A program made the position numbers and the translations under genes. 64,000 bases of DNA from an uncultured Bacteroidales bacterium (lineage in GTDB: Bacteria > Bacteroidota > Bacteroidia > Bacteroidales > Paludibacteraceae), in the NCBI GenBank assembly GCA_902780235.1, contig CACZEL010000006.1, forward strand, positions 1-64,000. Reading direction: 5' to 3'. Every line of letters begins with the position of its first letter. Position 1 is the stretch's first letter. The notes beneath the pieces were generated by a model. The model was given only the letters and a program-made list of their open reading frames with translations. It was not told the DNA's origin and did no database searches. This document shows positions 42,741 to 52,011 of the stretch, piece by piece.

Positions 42741-42759
42741 AAGATTCAACCCATGCGGA

Positions 42760-44040
42760 TTAACCACCAAAATTATCGAACCTGATGTCTGCATCATCGA
42801 CTCCTAACGAATGCAAGAGGTCGAGGACGGTCTTGGCCATCATAGGAGGTCCGCAGAGGTAGTACTCGACATCCTCGGGAGCGTCATGCTGCTTGAGGTA
42901 GGTGTCGCCCATCACAGGAGCAATGAAGCCCGGGGTGTACTTGATACCCAGTTGGTCGGCCTTCGGGTCCGGACGATCCAGCGCGAGGTGGAAATGGAAG
43001 TTGGGGAACTCCTTCTCCAGCGCGAGGAAATCGTCGAGGAAGAAGACTTCGTCGATAGCACGTGCGCCGTAGAAATAGTGCATCTCGCGGTCGCGGCAGT
43101 TGCGGGTCTTCAACATGTGCATGATCTGCGCACGCAGCGGAGCCATACCGGCACCACCACCGACCCAGATCATCTCCTTCTTCGAATCGTAAACAGGACG
43201 GAACTCGCCGTAAGGACCGCTCATACGCACCTTGTCGCCCGGTTTGAGCGAGAAGATATAGGTAGAAGCGATACCGCAGGGTACATCCATGAACTCAGGA
43301 CCGTTGGGGCACTGCTCTTTCGGTTTGAAAGGCGGCGTAGCGATACGTACGGTAAGCGTGATGATATCGCCCTCGTCGGGGTAGTTAGCCATGGAGTACG
43401 CACGTACGGTAGCCTGGGTGTTCTTCTGTTTGAGTTTGAACAGCCCGAACTTCTGCCAAGCGGGCAGGTAGAGGTCGCCGATGAGCGATTTATCCATGTC
43501 GCGGTCGTAGTCGATATCGTACTCAGGGATGATGATCTGTGCGTACGAACCCGGCTCGAAGTTCATGTGCTCGCCCGGAGGCAGCTGAACCTTGAACTCC
43601 TTGATGAAGGTAGCGACGTTCTTGTTCGAGATGACTTCGCACTCCCATTCCTTGACGCCGAGCACGGCTTCGTCCATCTTGAGGACGAGGTCGTTCTTGA
43701 CCTTCACCTGGCAACCGAGGCGCCAGTGGTCTTTCTGCTGTTTACGCGAGAAATGGACGGTCTCGGTCGGCAGGATCTCTCCGCCGCCTTCGAGTACCTG
43801 GCACTTACACTGGCCGCAGGAACCCTTACCGCCGCAAGCAGAGGGCAGGTGAACACCTGCTTCGCCCATGGCGTTGAGGAGGGAACCGCCGGCAGGGATC
43901 TCGTATTCCTTATCGCCGTTGATAACGACCTTGACGTTTCCGGAAGAAACGAGGTAGCGCTTGGCGATAAGCAGGATAGCTACTAAGAGGAGTATTACAA
44001 CTAAGAATACTGCAACTGAAATAAGAATTGTCTTCAACAT
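42760..44040 (-). CDS. nqrF: Na+-NQR subunit F (NADH-oxidising flavoprotein)
   Basis: 426 residues. N-terminal membrane anchor (about 4-28); 2Fe-2S ferredoxin domain with C69, C75, C78 and C110; FAD-binding RAYSMANYP (about 215-223); NAD-binding VGGGAGMAPLRAQI (about 300-313) and a C-terminal YLCGPPMM. It takes electrons from NADH and passes them via FAD and the Fe-S centre to the membrane subunits. Last gene of nqrABCDEF. Confidence 0.97.
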   Translation of the reverse strand: MLKTILISVAVFLVVILLLVAILLIAKRYLVSSGNVKVVINGDKEYEIPAGGSLLNAMGEAGVHLPSACGGKGSCGQCKCQVLEGGGEILPTETVHFSRKQQKDHWRLGCQVKVKNDLVLKMDEAVLGVKEWECEVISNKNVATFIKEFKVQLPPGEHMNFEPGSYAQIIIPEYDIDYDRDMDKSLIGDLYLPAWQKFGLFKLKQKNTQATVRAYSMANYPDEGDIITLTVRIATPPFKPKEQCPNGPEFMDVPCGIASTYIFSLKPGDKVRMSGPYGEFRPVYDSKKEMIWVGGGAGMAPLRAQIMHMLKTRNCRDREMHYFYGARAIDEVFFLDDFLALEKEFPNFHFHLALDRPDPKADQLGIKYTPGFIAPVMGDTYLKQHDAPEDVEYYLCGPPMMAKTVLDLLHSLGVDDADIRFDNFGG

Positions 44041-44055
44041 AATAGCCTCCTTTCT

Positions 44056-44664
44056 TTAGATCTCGAGTCCGCTGAAGCACATGAAGGCAAGGGCCATGAG
44101 ACCAACGGTGATGAAGGTGATACCCAGGCCTTGCAGCGGCTTCGGAACGTCGTTATACTCCATTTTCTCACGAATACCTGCGAGGCAGACGATAGCGAGG
44201 AACCATCCGATACCCGAACCGAGCGCGTACATGAACGCGTCGAGCAGGCTGGTGATGGCCTTGGCATCCACTGCGGGCAGGCCGATACGCTGCTGCATGA
44301 AGAGCGAACCACCCATGATGGCGCAGTTCACAGCAATCAGCGGTAAGAAGATACCCAGACTCGCATAAAGCGACGGGCTGTATTTCTCCACAATCATCTC
44401 GACAAGCTGCACGATGGCGGCGATGACGGCGATGAAGAGGATGAAGCTCAGGTAACTCAAGTGCAGGGGTTCGAGAACGAGCGTCTGCAGCAGGTAGTTA
44501 ACCGGCAGGGTGACGATGAGCACGAAAGTAACGGCTACGCCCAGACCGGCTGAGGTCTTCACATTCTTCGATACTGCCAGGTATGAACACATACCGAGGA
44601 AGTAAGCGAAAATCATGTTATCCGCAAAGATCGAGCGGACAAATAAACTTAAAGCGTGTTCCAT
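44056..44664 (-). CDS. nqrE: Na+-NQR subunit E
   Basis: 202 residues with six membrane helices. [20 protein letters not shown] (about 20-39) and the NCAIMGG loop (about 113-119) provide the two cysteines that, with NqrD, hold the intramembrane Fe-S centre. Start overlaps the nqrD stop (TAATG). Confidence 0.97.
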   Translation of the reverse strand: MEHALSLFVRSIFADNMIFAYFLGMCSYLAVSKNVKTSAGLGVAVTFVLIVTLPVNYLLQTLVLEPLHLSYLSFILFIAVIAAIVQLVEMIVEKYSPSLYASLGIFLPLIAVNCAIMGGSLFMQQRIGLPAVDAKAITSLLDAFMYALGSGIGWFLAIVCLAGIREKMEYNDVPKPLQGLGITFITVGLMALAFMCFSGLEI

Positions 44665-45284
44665 TACTTAGCCTCCTTATCATTAATTGAACGATGTACC
44701 CAGATGACACAGCCGACGAGGATGAGGGCCATGGCAGGCATGAGCATCATACCGCAGTTTTCGTAACCGGCGTCATAGAAAGATTGCGGGATGATCTGGA
44801 AGCCCAGCAGTTGACCCGAGCCGAACAACTCGCGCACGAAAGCTACGATGACCAGAATGATGGCATAGCCCAGACCGTTGCCCAGACCGTCGAGGAACGA
44901 ATCCCACGCGTTATTGGTCATGGCGAACGCCTCGAGGCGACCCATCAGGATACAGTTGGTGATGATCAAACCGAGATAGACGGATAGCTGCATAGCCACG
45001 TCGTACGCAAACGCTTTGAGGATCTCGCTGACGAGTGTCACGAGCGCCGCTACCACCACGAGCTGCACGATGATACGTACACGCATCGGGATGGTGTTGC
45101 GGATAAGCGACACGATGACGTTTGCCATAGCGACGATGATCGTCACGGCGATACCCATGACGAGGGCAGGCTTCAGTTGCACCGTTACGGCGAGTGCCGA
45201 ACAGATACCGAGGATCTGCACAACGACAGGGTTATTGGCGTTAAGAGGACCTAACAATGTGTCCTTAGTCTTCTGACTCAACAT
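44664..45284 (-). CDS. nqrD: Na+-NQR subunit D
   Basis: 206 residues, six membrane helices, homologous to NqrE with inverted topology. [17 protein letters not shown] (about 24-40) and [13 protein letters not shown] (about 110-122) carry the paired cysteines. It forms the Na+ channel core with NqrB and NqrE. Three bases separate it from nqrC. Confidence 0.97.
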   Translation of the reverse strand: MLSQKTKDTLLGPLNANNPVVVQILGICSALAVTVQLKPALVMGIAVTIIVAMANVIVSLIRNTIPMRVRIIVQLVVVAALVTLVSEILKAFAYDVAMQLSVYLGLIITNCILMGRLEAFAMTNNAWDSFLDGLGNGLGYAIILVIVAFVRELFGSGQLLGFQIIPQSFYDAGYENCGMMLMPAMALILVGCVIWVHRSINDKEAK

Positions 45285-45287
45285 AAT

Positions 45288-45989
45288 TTATTCCTCCGTA
45301 ATAAATTGACCGGCTTCGCCTGTAAGACCGCCTTCGGCTGTAGGATCGCTTTCAGCTGTAGGACCGGCTTCGCCTGTAAGAAATTCAACATAGTTATTCA
45401 CGAGTTCCTCGTTGAGCATCGTGCTGACGCCGGTCGAGGTGATGGTAGCGCCGGAGATGGCATCTACCTGCTCCTGACCTTCGGCATGATTGCCGGCCTT
45501 GAGGACAGCCACGGAAACGACTTGTCCTTCGGCATTGCGGATATGCTTGCCCTCAAACTGAGCGCGGAAAGGCATGTCCACGATCTTAGCGCCCAGACCC
45601 GGTGTCTCGGACTCGTGGTTGAAGTTAACACCCCAGATGGTGTTCTTGTCCTCGTCGAGTGCCAGATAACCGCCGATACCGCCCCAGAGACCTTTACCGC
45701 TGAGCGGCAAAACGTACTTGACAGCACCGTTGAGGTTAGCCACATACACTTCGGCATCGCCGTATTTCAAGGTATCCTGCACGAGGGTGTAATAAACCTC
45801 TGCGGGATCAGCCTGGCTGAAGTCCACCTTGAGTGCACCGAGGATCTGTTTCTGCTTGTCGAGCAGGATGTTAGCGTCCTGACGCGGCTTGAGCGCCTGA
45901 TTAGCGAGCGCCAACAGGACCGCTACGATAATCACCACAATCGTCATATAGACGAAGGTGTACACATTCGAATTCGTATTCAGTTTCAT
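45288..45989 (-). CDS. nqrC: Na+-NQR subunit C with repeat-encoded tail
   Basis: 233 residues. One N-terminal membrane helix (about 11-31) and a periplasmic FMN-binding domain; FMN is covalently linked by phosphoester to T182 in SGATITS (179-185), the family attachment motif. Residues about 205-228 (TGEAGPTAESDPTAEGGLTG) come from four 18-bp tandem units, an acidic tail absent from usual NqrC (which ends soon after the FMN helix). The tail should face the periplasm and probably tolerates length change. Confidence 0.95.
   Translation of the reverse strand: MKLNTNSNVYTFVYMTIVVIIVAVLLALANQALKPRQDANILLDKQKQILGALKVDFSQADPAEVYYTLVQDTLKYGDAEVYVANLNGAVKYVLPLSGKGLWGGIGGYLALDEDKNTIWGVNFNHESETPGLGAKIVDMPFRAQFEGKHIRNAEGQVVSVAVLKAGNHAEGQEQVDAISGATITSTGVSTMLNEELVNNYVEFLTGEAGPTAESDPTAEGGLTGEAGQFITEE
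45310..45381. repeat. 18-bp tract (4 units) at the nqrC 3' end
   Basis: Units ccggcttcgcctgtaaga, ccgccttcggctgtagga, tcgctttcagctgtagga, ccggcttcgcctgtaaga; first and last identical. Encodes TGEAGPTAESDPTAEGGLTGEAG-type residues. Confidence 0.95.
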
Positions 45990-46001
45990 AGCGTGTCCTC
46001 C

Positions 46002-47195
46002 TTACTTAATAACGCGTTTTGCGCGACGGTTAATATTTGCTTGCACTACACACCAGTCGATGAGCGGCGCGAAGGCGTTCATGAGCAGGATAGCGAGCAT
46101 CATTCCCTCGGGATAACCCGGGTTGAGAACGCGCACGAGCACTGCCACGAGACCGATCAGGAAGCCGTAGATCCACTTGCCGCACTCGGTACGAGCCGAG
46201 GTCACGGGGTCGGTTGCCATGAACACCGCACCGAAAGCGAAACCGCCCGATACGAGGTGCATGTACCACGGATACTGCGCTGCGAGGTTAGCCTCGTTGC
46301 CGCCGATGTTAAAGAGCCAAGCGGTCAGACCACCGCCGACGAAGATTGCCAGCATCGTCTTCCAGCTTGCTACGCCCGTAGCGATCAGCAGGATAGCGCC
46401 AAGTGCGATAGCCCAGATGCAGGTCTCACCTACCGATCCCGGTACAAGGCCGTTAACCATGTCCCAGAACGATTCGGTCACAGGAGTGCCGGTTGCCATC
46501 TGCGTGAGCGGCGTAGCACCCGAGAAACCGTCAACGAGCGCGTGACCGCCGTCCCAGCCCCATGTGCCTTCCGTGCGGATGAACGGCTTGTCACCGGTCA
46601 TCGAACTCGGGTACGCGAAGAACAAGAACGCACGCGTGATAAGCGCTACGTTGAAGATGTTATAACCCGTACCGCCGAACACTTCCTTCGCGAAGACAAC
46701 CGCGAAAGCCACGGCGATAGCTACTTGCCACAGCGGCGTGTTGATCGGCACGATCAGCGGAATGATGAATCCCGTTACGAGGAAGCCTTCCGCCACCTCT
46801 TCGTGCTTGATCTGCGCTACGATGAACTCAATTCCCAGACCTACAGCGTACGCTACGATGATATACGGCAGTACAGCCAGCAGACCGAAGCCGAAGGCTT
46901 TCCACCAGAGTGCACAGGTCATACCTGCAGCCAACTGACCGGTAGCCAGGAGGTGCTGGTAGCCGACGTTGAACATACCAAACAGCATCGCCGGAACAAG
47001 CGCCATGACCACGAGGATCATCGTACGTTTGCTGTCGCTGCCGTCGTGGATATGCGTACCGTTGCGTTTAGCGGTCGTCTGCGGCGTAAACAGGAAGGTG
47101 TCAAAAGCGTCATAGAACGAGCTCAACCAACTCAGCTTTCCGCCTTCTTCGAAGTTCTTACCGAACTTCTTCCATATCTGATAAAGCTTTTCCAT
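46002..47195 (-). CDS. nqrB: Na+-NQR subunit B
   Basis: 397 residues with about ten membrane helices. The covalent FMN threonine lies in FSGATPLTQM (about 234-243). It also holds riboflavin and a quinone site and forms the main Na+ path. Start overlaps the nqrA stop by one base (TAATG), and nqrC follows after 12 bases. Confidence 0.97.
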   Translation of the reverse strand: MEKLYQIWKKFGKNFEEGGKLSWLSSFYDAFDTFLFTPQTTAKRNGTHIHDGSDSKRTMILVVMALVPAMLFGMFNVGYQHLLATGQLAAGMTCALWWKAFGFGLLAVLPYIIVAYAVGLGIEFIVAQIKHEEVAEGFLVTGFIIPLIVPINTPLWQVAIAVAFAVVFAKEVFGGTGYNIFNVALITRAFLFFAYPSSMTGDKPFIRTEGTWGWDGGHALVDGFSGATPLTQMATGTPVTESFWDMVNGLVPGSVGETCIWAIALGAILLIATGVASWKTMLAIFVGGGLTAWLFNIGGNEANLAAQYPWYMHLVSGGFAFGAVFMATDPVTSARTECGKWIYGFLIGLVAVLVRVLNPGYPEGMMLAILLMNAFAPLIDWCVVQANINRRAKRVIK

Positions 47196-48547
47196 TACTC
47201 AATCTCCTTCTTTAAATTGTCCAACGCCTCGCGTACGATGGCCTGCAGCGGCATTTTCGACGTGCAGACATACTCGCACAGCGCAAAATCTTCGGGTGCC
47301 ACCTCGTACGCGCCGAGTGCCTCCATGCGGTCGATATTTCCCGCGATCATAGCCTTGATCAGGTACTCGGGGTAGATATCCATCGGGAAGACGCGGTCGT
47401 ACTCGTTGCTGACGATGATCGCACGGCGACCACCCTTCAGACGGGCATCCCACTGGTACTTCTTCGGTCCGAACAACCAACGCGTGAACCCGTTGTCGAG
47501 CATCTTCGCGGGGTCTGTGCAACCTGCGTTGAAGGCTTTGAACCGCGGCAACAGCCAGCCCATGAACTCATGGTTCTCGCTGCCCTCGTCGAGCACGGTC
47601 AGTTGGTTGTCGTAAATCGAAATCATGTCATCGAGCGTGATCTGACGGCCACTCAGCACGTTACCTGCGATGTAACGGCAGGGCACTTCCGTGTGTACGT
47701 TGCTCGTCAGCACAGCGCTCACCGGCATACCCGGCAGCACGTTGTAATACTGACGTCCGTAAGCGAGCGGACCGGTCAGCGCCACCTTCTTCTGCATATC
47801 GACGATACCCTTCTGGAAGAGCCGACCGATAAGCGCAAGGTCCTGGATGTTGAGCGTGAAGACGGTCTCACCCTTTGCCAGCGGCGCGAGGTTGTTCAGC
47901 TGCACACCGACGTTGCCGGCAGGGTGCGGACCAAACACCTCATACAAGGTGCAATCCTTCAACTCACGGAACTCCGTGGCACGTGCGCCGCCCCGGATAC
48001 CGATGAAGACCGGAGCCAACTTACCGAGAGCCGTAACGGCTGCCTGCAAAGTGGGCAACTGTCCCTTCAGCACCCACTCGTAGTTCGGGGCACAAGGCGC
48101 ACTGTCAAAACTCGAAATAAAAATAGCGCGTGGTTGCTTGTTCGGCATCGCGATGCAATCGTACGGACGTTGCTTCATCAATGCCCAGAGGCCGCTTTTC
48201 AGCAGCAGTTCCTTCACGTCACCTGCGGTGTCAAATTTCTCGTACGCTATCACGGGATCTGCCGCGATATCAATGGAGAGGATCTTACGACGGTCTCCAC
48301 GTACGATCTCTTTGACTTCGCCGCTCACCGGCGAGGTGAAGAACAAGCTCTCAAACGCCTTGTCGTGAAACAGCGGGCTACCCGCTTTCACGCGATCGCC
48401 GACTTTGACATCCAGCTTGGGTGTGATGCCGGCGAAATGGTCGGGCACTACGTGAAAGACCTCCGGCCTCCGTACGCTACCCAGCGTCTCAGCCGCTTGT
48501 CCCTCAAACGGAATGTCCAATCCACGTTTCAGTTTGATTGTTTGCAT
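47195..48547 (-). CDS. nqrA: Na+-NQR subunit A
   Basis: 450 residues, soluble peripheral subunit. KLKRGLDIPFEGQA (4-17), HVVPDHFAGITPKLDVKVGDRVKAGSPLF (about 32-60) and YLPEYLIKAM-like end match NqrA. It contributes to the quinone-reduction side of the complex. First gene of the operon, 77 bases downstream of its promoter; the leader holds a ctagttgctctag repeat. Confidence 0.97.
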   Translation of the reverse strand: MQTIKLKRGLDIPFEGQAAETLGSVRRPEVFHVVPDHFAGITPKLDVKVGDRVKAGSPLFHDKAFESLFFTSPVSGEVKEIVRGDRRKILSIDIAADPVIAYEKFDTAGDVKELLLKSGLWALMKQRPYDCIAMPNKQPRAIFISSFDSAPCAPNYEWVLKGQLPTLQAAVTALGKLAPVFIGIRGGARATEFRELKDCTLYEVFGPHPAGNVGVQLNNLAPLAKGETVFTLNIQDLALIGRLFQKGIVDMQKKVALTGPLAYGRQYYNVLPGMPVSAVLTSNVHTEVPCRYIAGNVLSGRQITLDDMISIYDNQLTVLDEGSENHEFMGWLLPRFKAFNAGCTDPAKMLDNGFTRWLFGPKKYQWDARLKGGRRAIIVSNEYDRVFPMDIYPEYLIKAMIAGNIDRMEALGAYEVAPEDFALCEYVCTSKMPLQAIVREALDNLKKEIE

Positions 48548-48575
48548 AAAATTGTTAATTATTTTGTTTGTTTTA

Positions 48576-48605
48576 CTAGTTGCTCTAGTTTTCTAGTTGC
48601 TCTAG
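48576..48605. repeat. ctagttgctctag direct repeat in the nqrA leader
   Basis: Two perfect copies with a 17-base period; each has an internal CTAG...CTAG. In the 5' leader of the nqr mRNA. Confidence 0.85.
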
Positions 48606-48623
48606 ATTCATAAAAAGCGGCTG

Positions 48624-48654
48624 CAAAATTACAAATAAAATTTGATATACGCAA
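48624..48654 (-). promoter_or_regulatory. Promoter of nqrABCDEF
   Basis: -7 TAATTTTG (48624-48631), 20 bases, -33 TTG (48652-48654), minus strand. Confidence 0.77.
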
Positions 48655-48701
48655 GTGCGCGCGTACATTTTTAATAAAAAAGTGTATTTTGCTAAATAAA
48701 T

Positions 48702-48732
48702 TTGCATATGTGCATTTTTTTTTGTACCTTTG
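48702..48732 (+). promoter_or_regulatory. Promoter of the hydroxyacid dehydrogenase-pepT-gcvT operon
   Basis: TTG (48702-48704), 20 bases, TACCTTTG (48725-48732); start codon 15 bases later. Confidence 0.77.
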
Positions 48733-48747
48733 CACCCAAATTTGTGT

Positions 48748-49668
48748 ATGAAGATCGCATTTACTACAGAATTGCCGCGTGAAGGGTTTAATCGATTAGC
48801 GATTAGCGATTATCGATTAGTGGGCGATGCCGGATGGCAGGACGCCGATATATTGGTGAGTACGTTCGATGCCAAGGTGTCGGGCGAGCTGATTGCAGCG
48901 ATGCCGAAGTTGCAGTTAATTGCCAATTTCGGAGCGGGTTACAACAACATCGATTTAGAGGCCTGTAAAGCGCGCGGGATACGCGTGACGAACACCCCTC
49001 AACCGGTGATTGAACCGACAGCAGAATTGGCTTTTGCGCTGATGATCGATATAGCAAGACGGGTGAGTGAGTTCGACCGAACAGTTCGAGCCGGTCAAGC
49101 CGTGTTCGGCGTGATGAATAACCTGAGTCATTCGCTGTACGGTAAGACCTTGGGAATCTTAGGTATGGGTCGAATCGGGCAAGCCTTGGCAAGAAGAGCG
49201 AAAGCAAGCGGAATGAACATTATTTATCACAACAGGCATAAATTGTCCGATGAAATCGAGCAAAAATACGATGCCCGTTATGTAGATTTTCAGACCTTGC
49301 TGCAGGATAGCGATTATTTGAGTTTGAACCTACCCTATACGCCTCAAGTGCACCATATCATCGGGAAACCTGAATTGGGCATGATGAAACGGAGTGCATA
49401 CCTGATCAATACGGCGAGAGGTGCGCATGTGGATGAAGCGGCATTGGTGGAGGCACTCAAGAGCGGTATCATCGCAGGAGCAGCGTTGGATGTGTATGAG
49501 CATGAACCTGCGATTTCACCGGAACTTCTGACCCTGCCGAACGTGTTGCTGTCGCCGCACACAGGCACCGGCACATGGGAAGGACGTATCGCGATGTGCG
49601 AGAATGTGACGGACAATATTCTTGCTTTCGTCGAAAATCGACCGAAAGACATGAATATTGTCAATTAA
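48748..49668 (+). CDS. D-2-hydroxyacid dehydrogenase
   Basis: 306 residues from the ATG at 48748. NAD-binding LGILGMGRIGQALA (136-149) and the catalytic triad R224 (NTARGAHVD), E253 (YEHEP) and H271 (SPHTG) identify the family. It reduces 2-keto acids (glyoxylate, hydroxypyruvate or similar); the substrate is not fixed by sequence. It is close to glyoxylate/hydroxypyruvate reductases, which fits the glycine-related neighbour gcvT. A heptamer tract encodes NRLAISDYRL (15-24) where homologues have a short strand-turn. First gene of a four-gene operon. Confidence 0.92.
   Translation: MKIAFTTELPREGFNRLAISDYRLVGDAGWQDADILVSTFDAKVSGELIAAMPKLQLIANFGAGYNNIDLEACKARGIRVTNTPQPVIEPTAELAFALMIDIARRVSEFDRTVRAGQAVFGVMNNLSHSLYGKTLGILGMGRIGQALARRAKASGMNIIYHNRHKLSDEIEQKYDARYVDFQTLLQDSDYLSLNLPYTPQVHHIIGKPELGMMKRSAYLINTARGAHVDEAALVEALKSGIIAGAALDVYEHEPAISPELLTLPNVLLSPHTGTGTWEGRIAMCENVTDNILAFVENRPKDMNIVN
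48793..48820. repeat. cgattag heptamer tract inside the dehydrogenase gene
   Basis: Units cgattag, cgattag, cgattat, cgattag; in frame near the N-terminus. Confidence 0.93.
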
Positions 49669-49690
49669 AAATTAAAAATTAATAATTTAA
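49663..49690. repeat. aattaaa heptamer tract before pepT
   Basis: Units aattaaa, aattaaa, aattaat; it overlaps the dehydrogenase stop and fills the spacer to pepT. Confidence 0.92.
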
Positions 49691-49691
49691 A

Positions 49692-50873
49692 ATGGATATA
49701 GTTGAACGTTTTTTGAAGTATGTGTCGTTCTGCACGACGAGTGACGAGAACACAGGCATGACGCCTTCTACTCCCGGACAGATGGAGTTTGCGCAGTATT
49801 TGGCGGAAGAGTTAAAATCTATCGGTCTCACCGAGGTTTCTCTCGATGAAAACGGATATATTATAGCTACCCTTCCGGGTAACGTTGAACGAATGAACGA
49901 ATTAACGAGTGAACGGATCCCCGTGATCGGATTTATTGCCCATATGGATACGAGTCCGGACGCAAGCGGAAAGCACGTGAAGGCGAGCATTGTGAAGGCC
50001 GAAGAGCGCGATTATATTGATCCTCGTTATAAAGGTCAGGACGTCATTGTGACGGACACCACTACCCTTCTTGGCGCCGATGACAAAGCCGGTATCGCAG
50101 AGATCGTAACGGCGATGGAATACCTTATCCAACATCCTGAGATTCAACACGGTAAGGTTCGTATCGGTTTCACGCCCGACGAAGAGATCGGTTGTGGAGC
50201 GGACCATTTTGACGTAAAGAAGTTCGGCGCAGATTTCGCTTATACGATGGATGGTGGAGCGATCGGTGAGTTGGAGTTTGAGAACTTCAACGCCGCGAGT
50301 GCCAAGATCCATGTGCACGGTCTGAATGTGCACCCGGGTACGGCGTATCATAAAATGCGTAACTCCATGCGTATCGCGTACCAGATAGCCGTGATGCTGC
50401 CGCGCTTCCAAACGCCGGAACACACGCAGGGCTATGAGGGATTTTACCATTTGATCGGCATGAACGGTACGGTAGAAGAGACGACGCTGAGTTATATTAT
50501 CCGCGACCATGACCGCACGCAGTTCGAATACCGCAAGCGCGAGTTGGAGCACCTGGTGAATAAGATCAACGCGGAGTACGGCGCCGGTACGGCAGAGATC
50601 GAGATACGCGATCAGTATTATAACATGCGCGAGAAGATCGAGCCGGTGATGCATATCATCGACCTCGCAAAAAGTGCGATAAAATCGGCAGGAGTGACAC
50701 CTGTTGTGAAGCCAATTCGAGGCGGTACAGATGGAGCTCGTCTGTCGTTCGAAGGCCTACCCTGCCCGAATATCTTTGCCGGAGGTGAGAATTTCCATAG
50801 CAGATACGAATATCTCCCCATTCCGTCTCTCAAGGCTGCCATGAATGTCATCCTTGAGATCGTAAAAATTTAG
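49692..50873 (+). CDS. pepT: Peptidase T (tripeptidase)
   Basis: 393 residues, M20 zinc aminotripeptidase. H84 and D86 in [16 protein letters not shown] (128-134) with bridging D130 or D131; EE at about 164-165 in TPDEEIG; D187 in YTMDGGA; a late [10 protein letters not shown]. It removes N-terminal residues from tripeptides in the cytoplasm. An octamer tract adds [12 protein letters not shown] (about 66-77) in the surface loop before the first metal histidine. Confidence 0.96.
   Translation: MDIVERFLKYVSFCTTSDENTGMTPSTPGQMEFAQYLAEELKSIGLTEVSLDENGYIIATLPGNVERMNELTSERIPVIGFIAHMDTSPDASGKHVKASIVKAEERDYIDPRYKGQDVIVTDTTTLLGADDKAGIAEIVTAMEYLIQHPEIQHGKVRIGFTPDEEIGCGADHFDVKKFGADFAYTMDGGAIGELEFENFNAASAKIHVHGLNVHPGTAYHKMRNSMRIAYQIAVMLPRFQTPEHTQGYEGFYHLIGMNGTVEETTLSYIIRDHDRTQFEYRKRELEHLVNKINAEYGAGTAEIEIRDQYYNMREKIEPVMHIIDLAKSAIKSAGVTPVVKPIRGGTDGARLSFEGLPCPNIFAGGENFHSRYEYLPIPSLKAAMNVILEIVKI
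49885..49916. repeat. Octamer tract inside pepT
   Basis: Units ttgaacga, atgaacga, attaacga, gtgaacgg; complement of the gttaactc/cattcctt word on the other strand. Confidence 0.92.
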
Positions 50874-50900
50874 AATTAAAAATTAAGAATTAAGAATACT
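50873..50900. repeat. gaattaa heptamer tract between pepT and gcvT
   Basis: Units gaattaa, aaattaa, gaattaa, gaatact; it starts at the pepT stop and ends at the gcvT ATG. Confidence 0.93.
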
Positions 50901-51995
50901 ATGTTAAAGACAACACCGTTTACAGACATCCACATTGCGTTAGGCGCAAAGATGGCTGAGTTTGCAGGCTTCAACATGCCTATTCAGTACCCGACGGGTA
51001 TCAACCAAGAGCACATGATCGTTCGTGAGGGCGTAGGTGTGTTCGACGTGAGCCACATGGGCGAGTTTTGGGTGAAAGGCGAGAAAGCCCTCGATTTTCT
51101 GCAGTATATCACCACGAATGACCTAAGTACGATCGCAGCCGGTAAGGCGCAGTACACCTGCATGCCGAACGGCAAAGGCGGTATCGTAGATGATTTAATC
51201 ATCTACAAGTACTCGACGACCAAGTACTTGATGGTCGTCAATGCCGGCAATATCGACAAGGATTGGGAGTGGGTAAATGAAATTAAAAATGAAAAATTAA
51301 AAATTAAAAATTGGGGTGATCTCTCGTTGGAGAACGCTTCCAATCGTTACGGTCAGTTGGCTGTACAGGGTCCGAAAGCAACGGAGATGCTGCAGTTATT
51401 GACCGACGCAGACCTGAAGTCGATTGACTACTACGCTTTCCGCGAGTGGAGTTTTGCCGGCGTACCAGGTGTGATCCTGAGTAACACGGGTTACACGGGT
51501 GCCGGTGGTTTCGAACTCTATTTCCCGGCTGAGTACGGCAAACAGATCTGGGATGCGTTGTTCGAGGTAGGTAAACCCTTCGGTCTGGCACCGATCGGTC
51601 TGGGTGCACGTGATTCGTTGCGTCTGGAGAAATGGTACTGCTTGTACGGTCATGATATCGACGATACGACCTCTCCATTGGAGGCAGGTCTGGGCTGGAT
51701 CACGAAGCTCGATGCCAAGGATTTCATTGACCGCGACTTCCTCAAACAGCAGAAAGCCGAAGGCGTAAAACGCAAACTGGTGCATTTCGAGTGCTTGGAG
51801 CGTGCTATTCCGCGTAACGGCTATGAGATCTGCAACGAAGCAGGCGAGACGATCGGTCATGTAACCTCCGGTATCATGCTGCCGAATACCAAAGTAGGCA
51901 TCGGTATGGGCTATGTGAAGACCGAGTACGCGAAGAAAGGTCAAATCATCTATATCAAGATTCGAGAGAAACTGGTACCTGCAAAGCAGGTTTAG
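50901..51995 (+). CDS. gcvT: Glycine cleavage system aminomethyltransferase (T protein)
   Basis: 364 residues. It transfers the methylene group of lipoyl-bound aminomethyl to tetrahydrofolate. [15 protein letters not shown] (about 42-56), [12 protein letters not shown] (about 197-208), [21 protein letters not shown] (about 234-254) and SPLEAGLGW are family marks. An attaaaa tract inserts [14 protein letters not shown] (about 125-138) after NIDKDWEW, at a point where homologues are variable. gcvH and gcvP are not in the window. Confidence 0.95.
   Translation: MLKTTPFTDIHIALGAKMAEFAGFNMPIQYPTGINQEHMIVREGVGVFDVSHMGEFWVKGEKALDFLQYITTNDLSTIAAGKAQYTCMPNGKGGIVDDLIIYKYSTTKYLMVVNAGNIDKDWEWVNEIKNEKLKIKNWGDLSLENASNRYGQLAVQGPKATEMLQLLTDADLKSIDYYAFREWSFAGVPGVILSNTGYTGAGGFELYFPAEYGKQIWDALFEVGKPFGLAPIGLGARDSLRLEKWYCLYGHDIDDTTSPLEAGLGWITKLDAKDFIDRDFLKQQKAEGVKRKLVHFECLERAIPRNGYEICNEAGETIGHVTSGIMLPNTKVGIGMGYVKTEYAKKGQIIYIKIREKLVPAKQV
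51277..51312. repeat. attaaaa heptamer tract inside gcvT
   Basis: Units around aaattaaaaatg / aaaaattaaaaattaaa; in frame, same words as the intergenic tracts at 49663 and 50873. Confidence 0.9.
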
Positions 51996-52011
51996 TCGAA
52001 AGTCAAAAGCA
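51995..52011. repeat. gtcgaaa/gtcaaaa pair filling the gcvT-patatin spacer
   Basis: Two heptamers make up essentially the whole 16-base gap. Confidence 0.8.
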
